From positions 945,695 through 1,009,694 of the forward strand of contig VZSE01011604.1 of NCBI GenBank assembly GCA_013398275.1: a DNA stretch of 64,000 nt, read 5' to 3'. This document shows, in pieces, positions 26,001 through 37,008 of the stretch. The position numbers and the translations under genes were made by a program. Numbering within the stretch: position 1 is the first letter of the stretch; each line of letters starts with the position of its first letter. The notes below the pieces were generated by a model. That model was given only the letters and a program-made list of their open reading frames with translations, did no database searches and had not been told where the DNA came from. This stretch comes from Promerops cafer (taxonomy: Eukaryota; Chordata; Aves; Passeriformes; Nectariniidae).

Positions 26001-26472
26001 GTACTGATTTACTGGGAACTTAATGGAATTTCTGTATCTATCTTCTCTTTACTTAACACACTATTAGTTCCTTCATCAACTTTTTCATTTTCTTTTAGTC
26101 CTCAGGTAGTATATCTCAGAGAGCTCACATTTTTATTTTCATTGAATACCTGCTTGAATTCAATCACAATGTTTACAACAAAGATTTTCCAGAATCTGTA
26201 TGGCCAGAAGTGCTTGACTGAAGAATTAACGTTTTCATCATGTGATCTTAATATTCTTTGCACAAATCCAATAAGATAACTAATACAGCCCACCTGCACA
26301 CATCAACACGTTCTTAAAGGCCCATTTCTGCATGAGAATCTGCAGAATGCCCCACACTGAGTTCCTGTTATTATCTCATTATTACATTTATTGAGACATA
26401 TTTCTGCCTGAATTAAGGTGCAAACAAGACCATATGTTGAAGTCAATAATATGGATTTTATTTAACAGCATA
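23013..26472. other. Unique DNA, no gene supported
   Basis: No frame above 65 codons. The stretch around 25.06-25.35 kb has an even composition and few homopolymers and could be a conserved non-coding segment, but nothing specific identifies it. Confidence 0.45.
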
Positions 26473-26552
26473 TGTGAGGTAGAGAGATAGAAAGAAATAG
26501 GAAAAAGAGAGACCAGGAAGAGAATGAGAGTGACAGAGATTAAGAAGTAAGA
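26473..26552. repeat. Purine-rich (GA-rich) low-complexity tract
   Basis: Mostly A and G on the plus strand (GAGAGATAGAAAGAAATAGG and similar), hence a pyrimidine tract on the minus strand. It lies directly downstream of the donor-like site of the minus-strand exon candidate. Confidence 0.8.
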
Positions 26553-26559
26553 TAATTAC

Positions 26560-26646
26560 CTGCCCTGTGATCCATTGGCATTCCCTTGATCCTCTTCTGG
26601 TCTTCTTAGCAGGCAGGGGAGGGGAGGGGATGGGATGGGGGCGTTC
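26560..26646 (-). other. Exon-like segment B (unproven)
   Basis: On the minus strand this 87-bp segment is bounded by an acceptor-like TATTTTGCAG and a donor-like CAG followed by GTAATT. Its length is divisible by three and at least two reading frames are open through it. One reads as proline-rich at first and basic later; the other ends in an acidic/Gly-Asn stretch. The C-rich part is the complement of a G-quadruplex-type run. I recognise no protein family. Short open segments between splice-like sites occur by chance, so this is a candidate only. Confidence 0.15.
26614..26643 (+). other. Potential G-quadruplex motif
   Basis: Four or more G-runs of three to five with 1-2 nt loops (AGGGGAGGGGAGGGGATGGG and on). 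This satisfies the usual G3+N1-7 pattern on the plus strand. It could affect replication or transcription; no direct evidence. Confidence 0.7.
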
Positions 26647-26716
26647 CTGCAAAATATATGGATGAATATAGAATGGGTTAATATATGTTCAGGCATACAT
26701 GGGAATGTCCAAGCAC

Positions 26717-27043
26717 CTACCCTATGGCAGAAGTTTTACACAGTCTTTTGCACCACACTCTGGATCTGTTGCAAGACTTTGGATCATGTGCAGTTCTCTG
26801 GTGGAAGGCCTCAGAAATGAGCCCTTGGGGCACTTCAGGTGTCTTTGACAGTTTAGGACAACTTCTAAGACATGACAGCTGCCCCTCGTAAATATGACCT
26901 TCACAGTGAGGGTCAAAGAGGGGAATGACTTCTAAAACTGAGCCAGTTTGTGTAGGGGAGGACTCTCCAGAAGGTCTGCTTCTTATCTGGATTGTAGCCT
27001 CTGGTGATGGGGGTTCACCTCTCTGAACCACAGGTTTCACCAT
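26717..27043 (-). other. Open frame / exon-like segment A, unknown (unproven)
   Basis: From an ATG at 27041-27043 the minus strand is open for 108 codons to a TAG at 26717-26719; upstream it stays open to an in-frame TGA near 27137. The translation has a Ser/Pro-rich N-terminal third and a C-terminal half with several Cys and basic residues; I recognise no family. The TAG lies inside a donor-like GG|GTAGGT at 26721/26720. Splicing to the acceptor at 26647/26646 would remove a 74-nt AT-rich intron with a TTAAC branch-like site and continue in an open frame. The block is less AT-rich than its surroundings, which itself lengthens chance frames. It could instead be a degraded transposon. Confidence 0.2.
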
Positions 27044-27109
27044 CACACACCCAAAACCTCTCCTCCCCCTCGACTGTGGGGACAAAGTGTGTAAACCCAC
27101 TCTCACCAA

Positions 27110-27735
27110 ACAAATTTGTGTGCTATGGCCTCCTCCTCAAACACAGCCAGAGATGATTTTCAGCACAGCTCCTGAGTTTGGCTCTCCCCCAGCCTTGTTT
27201 ACTTCTTCCTAGACCTGAGATAATTGGACAGTAGTGCCACCTTTATCTTATCTCAAATTGGCATCAGGTGGCTTAACTTCCTGTCCAAACTTCCATCAGG
27301 AGGCACATTCAGGAGGGTGGGCTTTGGTGGTCTCAGATGAACACTTTTTTGCACATTTTTCTGCAATGGGCAAAATCCTTCAGTGATTTTAACCATGTTT
27401 GAGCCATTAACCGTTTCACTTTCTCACAGTTCCCTCACCTGCTAAAGAGTACTCCTTTGCTAACAATATCTTCAGGACGCCTGGAGTAGGGATCAGGCCT
27501 GTGGAAGGTGCAGGCTCTACCCTGCTCTCTCAGGGTTATGGATCAGAGACCATGTCTCCAGGACAGGAGACAGATCTTCTATCACCTCACAGCAGTTGCC
27601 CTGGCCAGTGTCCCTGGTGGACCTTGTGACCCAGTCAATGGCTTCCAATTCCCTCGTTTTATTTACAGACTGAAACTGTGCCTTTCTTGCTCTAAAAATA
27701 TCTTCACATCAGATTTTTTGTTACCATAATTACCT
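27110..27735. other. Moderately GC-rich unique DNA
   Basis: Continues the less AT-rich island that begins at 26.6 kb. It contains a 73-codon plus frame (27508-27729) with no recognisable product. On the minus strand a good acceptor-like TTTGTCCCCACAG lies just downstream in transcription sense, near 27.08 kb, so an upstream exon of the candidate transcript would have to lie in or beyond this stretch. Confidence 0.4.
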
Positions 27736-29239
27736 TGGCTTATGTGATTCATCAGGAATTAATACAATTTGTGAATCAAGAGGTCACAAGAGATTATTTT
27801 ATTACTAGATACAGACTATTCCATCCAAAGTGAGTTCTGCATACATGCTGCCTAATTTCTCATATATATCAAGGAGAAAGAGCGTTATTATTTTGTGTCT
27901 CTTATGAGCTTTGATTCTTTTAAGTGTTACCACATCAGAGGGAGAGAAAAAAGCAATTTTAAACATTGCCCTCTGATAAAAACTCTATAAGATAGGCCAG
28001 TTAAAGCAGGACATTTCAGTGGCTTCTCTACAAGATAAGAGAGGCTGGAAAGATATATGCATGCAACACATTCATTGCACATTCATTGCACAGCCATGCT
28101 GCACAAAATTCAGATTCATAGGTGTGAGGGGAAGGTATATCACTACACAAATACTTGGAATTAATTCATATTGAATGACAGGTTATTTGGCCACACAGGG
28201 GTACAAAACAATTACAGAAAATCTCAGTAACTTTTGCCTGCAAAAAAACCAAGCTCTAATAGCAAATTCAATATCTTATGCAAATACATTAATATTACCT
28301 TTAATATCATCATGAACTGAGTATCAAGTGGCATAAATGGACAAAAGAATTTTTAGCAATAAGAATTATTAAAGGTTTTTATGCTTCATTATTTTTTGCC
28401 ATCATTAAACATTTTTTACTATTAATATTGCAACAAAGGTATGAAAAGTCTGTTTCTGTAAAAAGTTGAACTCAAATATACTCTTTCTGAAAAATGTATG
28501 CTTTTGAATTTGCACCAAATAAAACATTAATTGTTCTATATTGCAAATATATTGATTCAGCCTTTGTAATGTGGACCACACAGAATACCACACAATTTTC
28601 CCCCATTTTCTTTTTTTTCAAAGTTTTTGCATTTACCAAAATGCAGCAGCCCACAGTGTCACAGGGAATGTGATGTGATCACTGAGAACTTTAACAGAAA
28701 TGCAGTATGAATCATAGTCCCTTGGAAACATTATGACAGCTTTCAAAATGAGAAATGTATGTCTCTATAGACAGAAGTTGAATTTTACATGGAATTTTGT
28801 AACATTTATTGCTTACATTATGATTCACTATTTGCCATTTGCTCTTTGAGGTCCCCAGTATTCTTTCTGCTTTTTACCAGTGTCTATAGGCATAAGAATA
28901 TAGGCTGTAAAAAATACCAAATAATATTTAATTTTAAATATCAAACACACATTAATAGAAGCATCTTCATTCATACACTAAAGCAATCAATAAAGATGCT
29001 GATGGTGGGGCAGGATAATTCCTAATAAAAATGACAGAATAATTAGCAGCATGTAGATTGCGGAAACATTTTTTTCAGCATCATTTCCATCCCTGCTATT
29101 CTTGTTCATCACAGTGCATCACTTCCCTCAGAGCAAGCCACTCCTCATGAGGTTGCCCATGGGCAGCAAGTGCTGATCTGAGCACAGGTTCCTACTGAGT
29201 TACAGGAACCTGAGTAACAAAATCACCTCTAAGTAAGGA
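27736..29239. other. AT-rich unique DNA, no gene seen
   Basis: An 11-bp unit (CACATTCATTG) is repeated about 2.4 times at 28067-28092. Otherwise no structure. The longest plus frame is 78 codons. Confidence 0.5.
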
Positions 29240-29880
29240 TTATATTACACTGAACCTAGTATTTTTCCATGCTTCAGGAAGAAAGCCCTCACAGAGAGGG
29301 ACAAGCAGACCCATTCCCACCTCACATCCCATGGCACCTTCCAGGCACCAGCCGCAGTTTGGCACCCCCCCCACACACAGGGAACCTTCCCTGAGCTTCT
29401 TCTCAAGGGCCCCATAGTCCTTCTACAGAGAGACAACCAGAACACACTCAGCGACAGAAAAGAGTCATCTACAGTCAGTAACTGGCATTAACCAGCTCCA
29501 GTTAGAGCACGTGGAGCTTGGGCCTCAGCCAGGTAGCTGTTTGCCACACGGCAAGGGCTCAAGTGACACCTGCCCACAGCCCAATTCCCCCTCTGCTATC
29601 CACACCTGCCTGCATCCCATTTTTTCCCTCCCAACTGCCCAAGTGACTGCCAGCCAGCTCCTTGGGCATTTCCCCCAGCCCTGTGAGGTGGCTGTCCTGG
29701 TGGGCTGGCTCAGCTCTTGAGGTGCTCTGACTGAGGTCCTCCCAGCTCTGCCATGCCCATGCACGGCTGCCATGGCCCCAGCGAACCACCGGCAGCCGAG
29801 GGCACACACGGTGTGACACGGGCAGGGCCCTGCGTGCCGAAAACCATAACACTCCAACCACATCTCCTTCCACCCCTAAT
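29240..29880. other. GC-rich block of unknown nature
   Basis: About 640 bp clearly richer in G and C than the surroundings, with scattered CpG in the part 29.76-29.85 kb (ACGGCTGCC, CAGCGAACCACCGGCAGCCG, GTGCCGAAAACC). Minus frames of 104 and 112 codons overlap here in different phases and a 69-codon plus frame also exists, so open length reflects composition. Possible explanations are a diverged LTR, a small promoter/CpG-type element on the minus strand, or a non-coding exon. Confidence 0.5.
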
Positions 29881-29942
29881 TACTTGATCCTTAAAAGGTG
29901 ACAGCAACTTGTCTTCCCTTCCTCCCTGAACACAGGCACACT

Positions 29943-29956
29943 CCTTTTATATACAG
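29943..29956 (-). promoter_or_regulatory. TATA-like box on the minus strand
   Basis: Reads TATATAAAAGGAG on the minus strand, about 70 bp upstream (in that sense) of the GC-rich block at 29240-29880. Position and sequence would suit a core promoter firing into the block, but TATA-like words are common in AT-rich DNA. Confidence 0.2.
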
Positions 29957-31579
29957 ACAGAGTTGAAGGGGTCTTTTCCCCCCACTTGCGTGACATAGAC
30001 TAATCCATTAATTTTCAGACATAGATTTTCAAGTAGTACCATTTTAAAGTACTAGATTTGTGTAGTGCCTATAATAAAATCCTTGCAGTCTTCTGCTAAG
30101 TACATACAGAAAAAACAGAATTTCTGTACTACAGCCATAGAGAATGTATATTAATTTCCATTTAAAAGCAAACAGTTGAGATCCCTTTCAACTGATCTGA
30201 GGCAAATTCTGACTGGCTATGCTCATATGCACTCATCAGAAAACATTTGAATAGACACTCAGTTTCAAAGCCACACGATGAAAGATGAACATTCACAGTT
30301 GAGTCTTCATGAATAATCCAAAACAGGCCCATTTTCCAGTCCTCCAAAAGAAGCATTTCACTGAATGTAATTGTCTAGACACAGGGTTCACCTACAGTCC
30401 TAGCAATGAAAATATTCACTAACATCATGGTATCTCATAAAACGAGAGCTCTCAGCACCCTGAGACTGCAATAGAAACAAGGCACGAGAAAGTATGTCCA
30501 GAAATGGCACATGTGTCTGACTGAGACTGCCAATGTGCTTCTACTTTGCACATAACCACCATCAGAGGAGGAGTTTGCAATTTTCCATGTTTTTGTTTGC
30601 CAGGAGGCTCTCTTTTAGCCTTAAGACTCTGATTTTAGCTTTATCAACATGCCAGTATTTGAAAATGTCAGCAACATACAAATAAATACTTTGATAAATT
30701 CACCATGAACACCCTTTCTTCTTGGCTTTTCACACAATAGTGATTTTGAGCGTATTAGTGGTATGCACAGACCAGAGGAAGAGTCTGTATATTTTACAAC
30801 ACTTAATATTTTTTACTGATTTTATGCTCAGTAATGTTATGAAGTTGCTAGATATTGATCACCAAAGACAGCGCACTGCACTTTGATTAAAAAAACTCTA
30901 AAGGGAAATTCAGTATTTACTACCAACAAGACCAGAATATAAATGAGTAACATTTTTATTTCTGATATTTAGTGAATCTGATTTCTTAGTTTATTGTCCT
31001 GAATTACTTTAATTCAGTCCCTTGCAAATATTTTCAATGAAAAATACAACATTTTCTTTTTAAAACTGTATGCTTTTTGATCGTTTATTTAGGACTGATG
31101 CTAGATTTTAAGTTTTTGTTTTTAATTAATTAATCTACAGTTAAAAAATAAACTTTTGACTTCCCTCTCTCCCAGTCAGGTTTGAGACATTTTTCCTGCA
31201 TCATCTTCTCTGAAATCACAGAATGATGAACAATCATTAAAAAATAAAACCTGCTGAGAGACACACTCAGCATTGAAATTTTTAGTCTGAACACTTGAGG
31301 CTTGGCAGTGTTACAAGCACTTTGAAATCAGAGAAGAAATTAAGCATTTTCTTGATACAGAGAAATGATATCTTTAAAATAATAATCTTTCATATTTTTA
31401 GCCCTGGTCCCTTTTTTATTGTGATAGCCAGGAAAATAAACTTTTCTTCTTGTGATATTTCAGAAAATAGGAGAACTAGTTGTATTAAGATCAAATATAA
31501 GGAAGTTCACTGCAAAAATACCTGATGCTCCAACTTAAAAATGCATAGCAGTGTGACCACAAATGAAGAGGAATTTTGC
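29957..31579. other. AT-rich unique DNA, no gene seen
   Basis: The longest frames are a 64-codon minus frame (30162-30356) and a 76-codon plus frame crossing 31.3-31.5 kb, both unrecognisable. No repeat recognised. Confidence 0.5.
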
Positions 31580-31626
31580 AGTTTTCACATATAACGTGTC
31601 TTGTAGACACGTTATATGTGAAAACT
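31580..31626. repeat. Perfect 22-bp inverted repeat, 3-nt loop
   Basis: Arms 31580-31601 (AGTTTTCACATATAACGTGT then CT) and 31605-31626 are exact reverse complements around TGT. Perfect arms of this length with a 3-nt loop are unusual in otherwise diverged unique DNA. No N and no flanking direct repeat is present, so an assembly seam is less likely than for the 20.8-kb palindrome. A replication template switch or a recent inverted duplication would explain it. Confidence 0.9.
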
Positions 31627-33830
31627 TGGTCTTGTTCAAGTCAAGTTGTGTACCATTGGAGAAGGGAAGTGATTCAAGGTCCACGTAGTCTGTTCCTACT
31701 CACCTCTTTTCCATCACCTTTGAACTCACTTGCTAACATCAGACACATTTAAAAGTACAGCTAAGAAAGCTAAGAGATTATTTACCATGGGGATTTTCAG
31801 CTGGATAAGGGACATGCAAATTAGGAGAACCTCAGCCTTTATACAATAATTTTGACAGCTGTAAACCAGTTAATTAGGAAGTGTACAGACACCAGTCAAT
31901 AAGTCACCTTGGATGCAGAGATGCCAAGGCGTGTCTTCTCTCTTGAGCAATAAAAGAGCAGGAGGTAAGATTATTCTTTGGGGAAGTTTTGAACCAGGGA
32001 GATAGGATGCCAAGCTCCATTTGTTTTGCTCCTCACAAAACAACCTAACTGTACATCACATCATACAGAAAGATGAACAACACAGCAGCCACTTTCAGTA
32101 CATTTTCATCACTTTGTATTTATACCTTTATCTCATTCACATCAACAACATTGTATCATACAACTTCAAGTCTCTGAGTCAGAACTATCTCCTCTTCCCT
32201 CCCTTACACACTTTATTAAAAGATACTTTAACTGAATGAGTCTTAAAAACTTGATATAACTTGATTACTCCCTACAGTCCTCAGAGACAGATTTCCAGAG
32301 CTACCCTGTATTTGAAATAAGCATGTTTGTACAGTACTTCAAGTCACGAGAAAATCAGGTCTCTGTCTACAGAGTTGCATAAATAATGCTGAATTCTCTT
32401 GCCATTCTATCTTGCAGAATATGGATTGAAAAGTAGGTAACAGCTTTTTAGGGGAGGACATTACTGCAAGATTTATGGAGACAACAGAAATGTGTAGGAA
32501 GGAAGCAGCAGGATGGGAGATTTAAGATAGTTCTGTAAGCACAAAATCATTTAGTGTTGTATTGTGCAGAGTCCAGAGCAACTTCAGTGACTGAACAATT
32601 CAAATGGACAGAAAGGCCTCTGGACAGCTGCCAAAAGAAGTTCATACAACAATATAGGATCATAGCCTATATGGTTTTTTAAGTCAGCACATGATCAGTC
32701 TGTAACATTCTTGTATGTCCTAGCAGCCCTTACTGGCCTACATTTTCCAGATGTATTTGTGCACTTGGTTGAGATGTACATTCCATAGCCTTAGACAGCA
32801 GCACTCTCTGATCTTGCTGCATTACAAGTTAGTTCTTTCTTTATTGTCTTAAAAACATGAGATTGTCATTCAGCTGACAGGACTGCAGGGATATTTGCTG
32901 TGTCCAGTAAAGAAAAACACTCAATGTCTTTAGAATACTGACACCCTTTTTTATTGTCTTCAGTGAAAAACATACCTCTGCAAATGCACATATTGAGTAA
33001 GTACCTGAAAAGATAATAAAGAAGCTTCTTTCTTTCTAAACTGAACAATCAACGTCCTGAGAGAGATGTCAAAAACTCACTGCACAGAACAAGAAAGTAT
33101 CTGGCAAAGAAAATTTTGTCTGGATAATCTACAAGAGCAATATAGTAGTACCCTTATCAGTTCAAGCCTATGATTTCCAGATGCATGAATATAAGGGTTA
33201 CTGGCTACAGAATTTTAACTACACATATCAACAGAGTTATGTAAGTCATAAATTTTAAACAGCTTGCTGCTTGAAGAGGTATCTGCTAAAGATAAGCAGA
33301 AGCCTCATCTACAACTTTCCCTCAGAATATTGGACCACATATTGTTTAAGATCTTAGATCATACAGAGCACAATGTATAGTTTTTTTCATTAACCAGGAT
33401 CTAACATTAAGGCAAAGAAATAACTTACGCCATTACAGCTGTAATTCCTAAATGATAACTAAGCAATATATAGTATATGCTTGCATTTCACATAAAACTA
33501 TTGTAATTTACTTGTAATATACTATTTTCTATATAAACACCTTCTCATAAATTTGATTTTAAACAGAGCATTGATTTAATAGCATCTTTAGAGGAATAGT
33601 GAACACCTTTTTTTCCTTTCCTCTCTGACCACACTGCACTAACTCCTCAGGGTAAAATATATGAAAGTAATAAGAAATACATTATTATTGTTACTTCTTC
33701 CAGTTAATCATTTCTTTATCCTGGGCATTCTTATGGCTGCCTTCAGCCACATACCAAATAGAATCCAAGTGTATTCACTTAAACTCACAAGGAAGAGAGA
33801 TTTGAGAAAGTTGTAAAATGCAAGTGTCCT
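31627..33830. other. Unique DNA, no gene supported
   Basis: No frame above about 72 codons on plus or 60 on minus. No repeat recognised up to the LTR start at 33831. Confidence 0.5.
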
Positions 33831-34020
33831 TGTTTTAGCTGGGATAGAATTAGTTTTCTTCCTCACGGGTGGTAGAGTACGGTGTTTTTCATGTAGTATA
33901 ACACTGATAACACACCGGTGTTTCAGCGGTTGATGACACTGTGTAGCCACTGATAACGCATCACTCACAGCCTCGCCTCCCACTAAAACTTCAGTGCTAA
34001 AACCACCCGACCAAACAACA
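33831..34020 (+). mobile_element. Partial or rearranged ERVL-like LTR (5' part)
   Basis: Begins TGTTTTAGCTGGGATAGAAT, the canonical start of the same avian LTR family as the 8.85-kb element, and follows the family through TTTTCTTCCT, a TGGTAGAGTACGGTGTTTTT-like stretch and TGATAACACACCGGTGTTT to about 33940. After that it departs from the family as I remember it, repeats the word CACTGATAAC, and runs through CpG-containing text ending near AAAACCACCCGACCAAACAA. Central U3, TATA box and the usual GGGGGAGTGAG block are absent. It is either an internally deleted LTR or a subfamily I do not know; the exact 3' end is uncertain. Confidence 0.7.
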
Positions 34021-36400
34021 ACCAACTACCCAGCCCCCATGCACTGCAAAAGCATAGGTTTCAAGAACTGACATCTTCCCTTGTTTAAAGAGCTGGTACA
34101 GCACAGCTCAGAAAATATGATCCTCATCTGTGTGACATCTTAGCATGTCCAAAATGTTCACAAATCTGAGTGGTCCTGAATGTGTGGTATTTCCCTTGCT
34201 GATTGGGAGATTTGGGCAGTTTTCATTAACTCCTTCCCTTTTTTTTCCCCATATTCGCCTAGAAGCAGTGTAGAAGTGCAGCACATTTATGTCTAACAAG
34301 TTAATACCATATAGCAGTACCTACATATATCAATCCCCCAGCATACTAAGATAACCAGCCTTATGTATGTGCAAATATTCTGTAACACTGAATTACTTAT
34401 ATAAAGAATGTATCATTCTGTTATAAACACTATTAAAACTAGCTTATAGAATAATTGTACTTATTCTTTTTTTTTACTTTAGTGCTCACTTTACGGCTAG
34501 CATGTAAAAGGCACTTTTCTTGTAGATTACAATGGAAGAGAAGCTTTTTAAAAAACTGGTAAATGCCCCTTTTTTGAATGTGTATGTTCATTCTAATTTA
34601 CCCATATACTACCAAGTAAATAGGACAAACATTAGAAAGAGCAATACAGATTTTATTGAAGAAGCAGACTGTAGACATTCATAGTTTTGGTTGAAAACAC
34701 CAAACCTTCCACCACAAAAAAAAAAAATCCTTTAAAAAAATCAAGTATGTTTTTCAGTGTATTGGTGAAATTAATCTCATACTTCTCTCTTGTACAATTT
34801 TTTGTATGTGAGAAAAAAAAATACTTGAAATAGGCCTTGGACAATCAAAAGAATTCTAAAACTTCAGACATTCAAAATCCTCTTAAAAGTAACAAGCAAT
34901 ATTAGAGACTTTTCAAAGGCTTACCTGACAACATTGAGGAAAAATTTCATTTCTACTCAGCTTTAAGGATCTTTAATTTTTTTTTAACACCAGTTCAATG
35001 CAAAAGGTCTTAGAAATCCATCAGCAAAATTAATATTTATTTTTATTTCATTTAGATTAAAGATATTCATTTAGATTTAGATACATGTCCAAGAGATTTG
35101 GAAGCAAAATGTCACAAACTGTCTTTGGACAGACATTTATTCAAATTGAAGAGCTATATTGTTTCCTTCCCCATTTGTAACCTCTCCTGCCCCCACTTGC
35201 ACAGAAGAAATTAATTTCCTTCATATGTCTAAGTAAGATAAATATTTGAACAGTGGTGTTTTCAGAAGAGTGAAGACAAGGATGTTATAGAAATTACTGT
35301 GGAGAATGGCAAGGGTTGAGAGGGCACAGATAGACTACAGAGCTGCATGTAAAATATGGTGAAAAATAATAATAGGAATAACTGTTTTCCTAAATATCCA
35401 GTACTCTGGCAATATTGTTGCTATTAAGAGAAATTTTTCTTGAAATAGCTAAATCTCTCCAGTTTGAATAAGCTTTTACATCCCGTCTGTCAACCTTGCT
35501 ATTTTAAAATCTTCTTCACATATTTTTTGCAATTGACAAAATAGGACTTTGCAAATTACAAGAGAGACAGAAAACATAAATTATGCCCTAATCATGCCTA
35601 TGCATTCTACTTGCTATCACTGTCTGTGCCCTACATTTTCCTGCTCTCTAGCTGATGTGTGCAGCCCTATTCCAAACTACAAATAGTTTTAAAGATCAAA
35701 TTTCAGTATACTGCTAATTTCCCTATGTAATCCCATGTGGTGGGAAGCAAAGAGTTGCAAGTATTAGAAGATGGTGAACCACACAGATAGGTACAAAAAC
35801 AGACTTTAAGATGGTGTTTTCTTTTTTGCATATTTTCACTTTGGAAATTCTTTTTTTTCTTTCTCAAACAAATGGCAAAAGTTGAGGACAATACTTATGA
35901 ATTAAACTCTCATGAGTAAGATCTGATACAGCTGCACTAAATCACCGAGTGCCTTTGTTCTGACCACTTTTTGTGTGATGCTGATGACTATTGCCAGGCA
36001 CACAGATTCACTGGAAAAATAGTTATGCATTTTAAGACTATACTATTAGTAGGTTAGAACTGCCAACTAAACCTTCCTAAGTTTTATTTCATAGTAACGG
36101 GGCAACCCAAGGGTGCTCTACAGTGTTGATGGGCTCTCTCCTAGTGGGTTGGTCAGCTCTCAGCCTGCTGAGCATCTTTGTGGTCTGCTGGAACAATAAA
36201 AAAGGAAAAGAAGGCACTCTTCTGCACATTAACTTATTTGGAAACATAATTTCACAATTTTTGTTCTTGTTTAGAATACAGAAATAATCTTGGCAGATTT
36301 GTCTCTGTGTAATGTAAATCCTTTAAAAAAAATTGTTAAAACATACAACACCCTACCTTATGCTTAATATATCAATCAGGTTACAAGCAAAACAGATTTT
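34021..36400. other. AT-rich unique DNA, no gene seen
   Basis: Frames are at most about 63 codons. Contains T- and A-runs at 34.46 and 34.72 kb. The text near 36.09-36.18 kb is less AT-rich (GCTCTCAGCCTGCTGAGCAT) but was not assigned to any element. Confidence 0.5.
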
Positions 36401-36480
36401 AAAAACAAAAACAGTAAACAAAACAACCAAAAACCCCAAAACAAACAAACAAAAAACCAACAACAACCCTGCAAAAACCC
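36401..36480. repeat. A/C-rich low-complexity tract
   Basis: AAAACAAAAAC, AAACCCC, (ACAA)n and ACAACAACC words over 80 bp. A 61-codon frame through it is Lys/Thr/Asn-rich for that reason only. Confidence 0.9.
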
Positions 36481-36978
36481 TATCCGAAGAAAAAACATGC
36501 ATGGCAATAGAAAATTAAAATGTACAGATATGCATGCAGGAACAGCCAGGGAAGTACTATTACAAGTTATGAGAAATCTACTTAGGATAATATGCCATTT
36601 TATTACAAGCTAGGTGCAATTCTGTGTTTGAACAAAAAAGCCATAGAGACATCACCATATGAGAATCTTCTTCCCACATTTATAATAGTATGTGCAGCCA
36701 GTTCAAATTCACATATGTACATGACTACATAGTATTTAAAAGAGTGGAGCAAAGGAATAGCAAATCACATACTCTGCCCCCAGCCATGTCAGTCTGTTAC
36801 CTACAGAGAGTTCTGGAAGACTAATACTCCAGTTTGCAGTAAACACATCAAATGAAAAGCTACTGACTCCTTCCTATGTCATTTATTCTCTCAAGATACA
36901 AGTGACTTAAGGATATGTCCTTATACTTTGCCCTATCCTCTCCAGTTGAATGCTTTCGTGATTGGGTCACCAAGAATT
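36481..36978. other. AT-rich unique DNA
   Basis: No gene or repeat recognised in this 498-bp spacer between two A-rich tracts. Confidence 0.5.
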
Positions 36979-37008
36979 AAAAAAAAAAATAAAAAAAAAA
37001 AAAATAAA
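36979..37008. repeat. A-rich (A11 T A18 T) tract
   Basis: Two long A-runs separated by single T bases, ending TAAAG. Homopolymer-type simple repeat. Confidence 0.9.

Noticed and set aside
29525..29873. Minus frames of 112 and 104 codons
   Set aside because: They overlap each other in different phases and sit in GC-rich DNA where stop codons are rare. Translations are not recognisable.
8847..34020. The two same-strand LTRs as ends of one provirus
   Set aside because: They are 25 kb apart, differ strongly in sequence and completeness, and no retroviral gag, pol or env-like frame lies between them.
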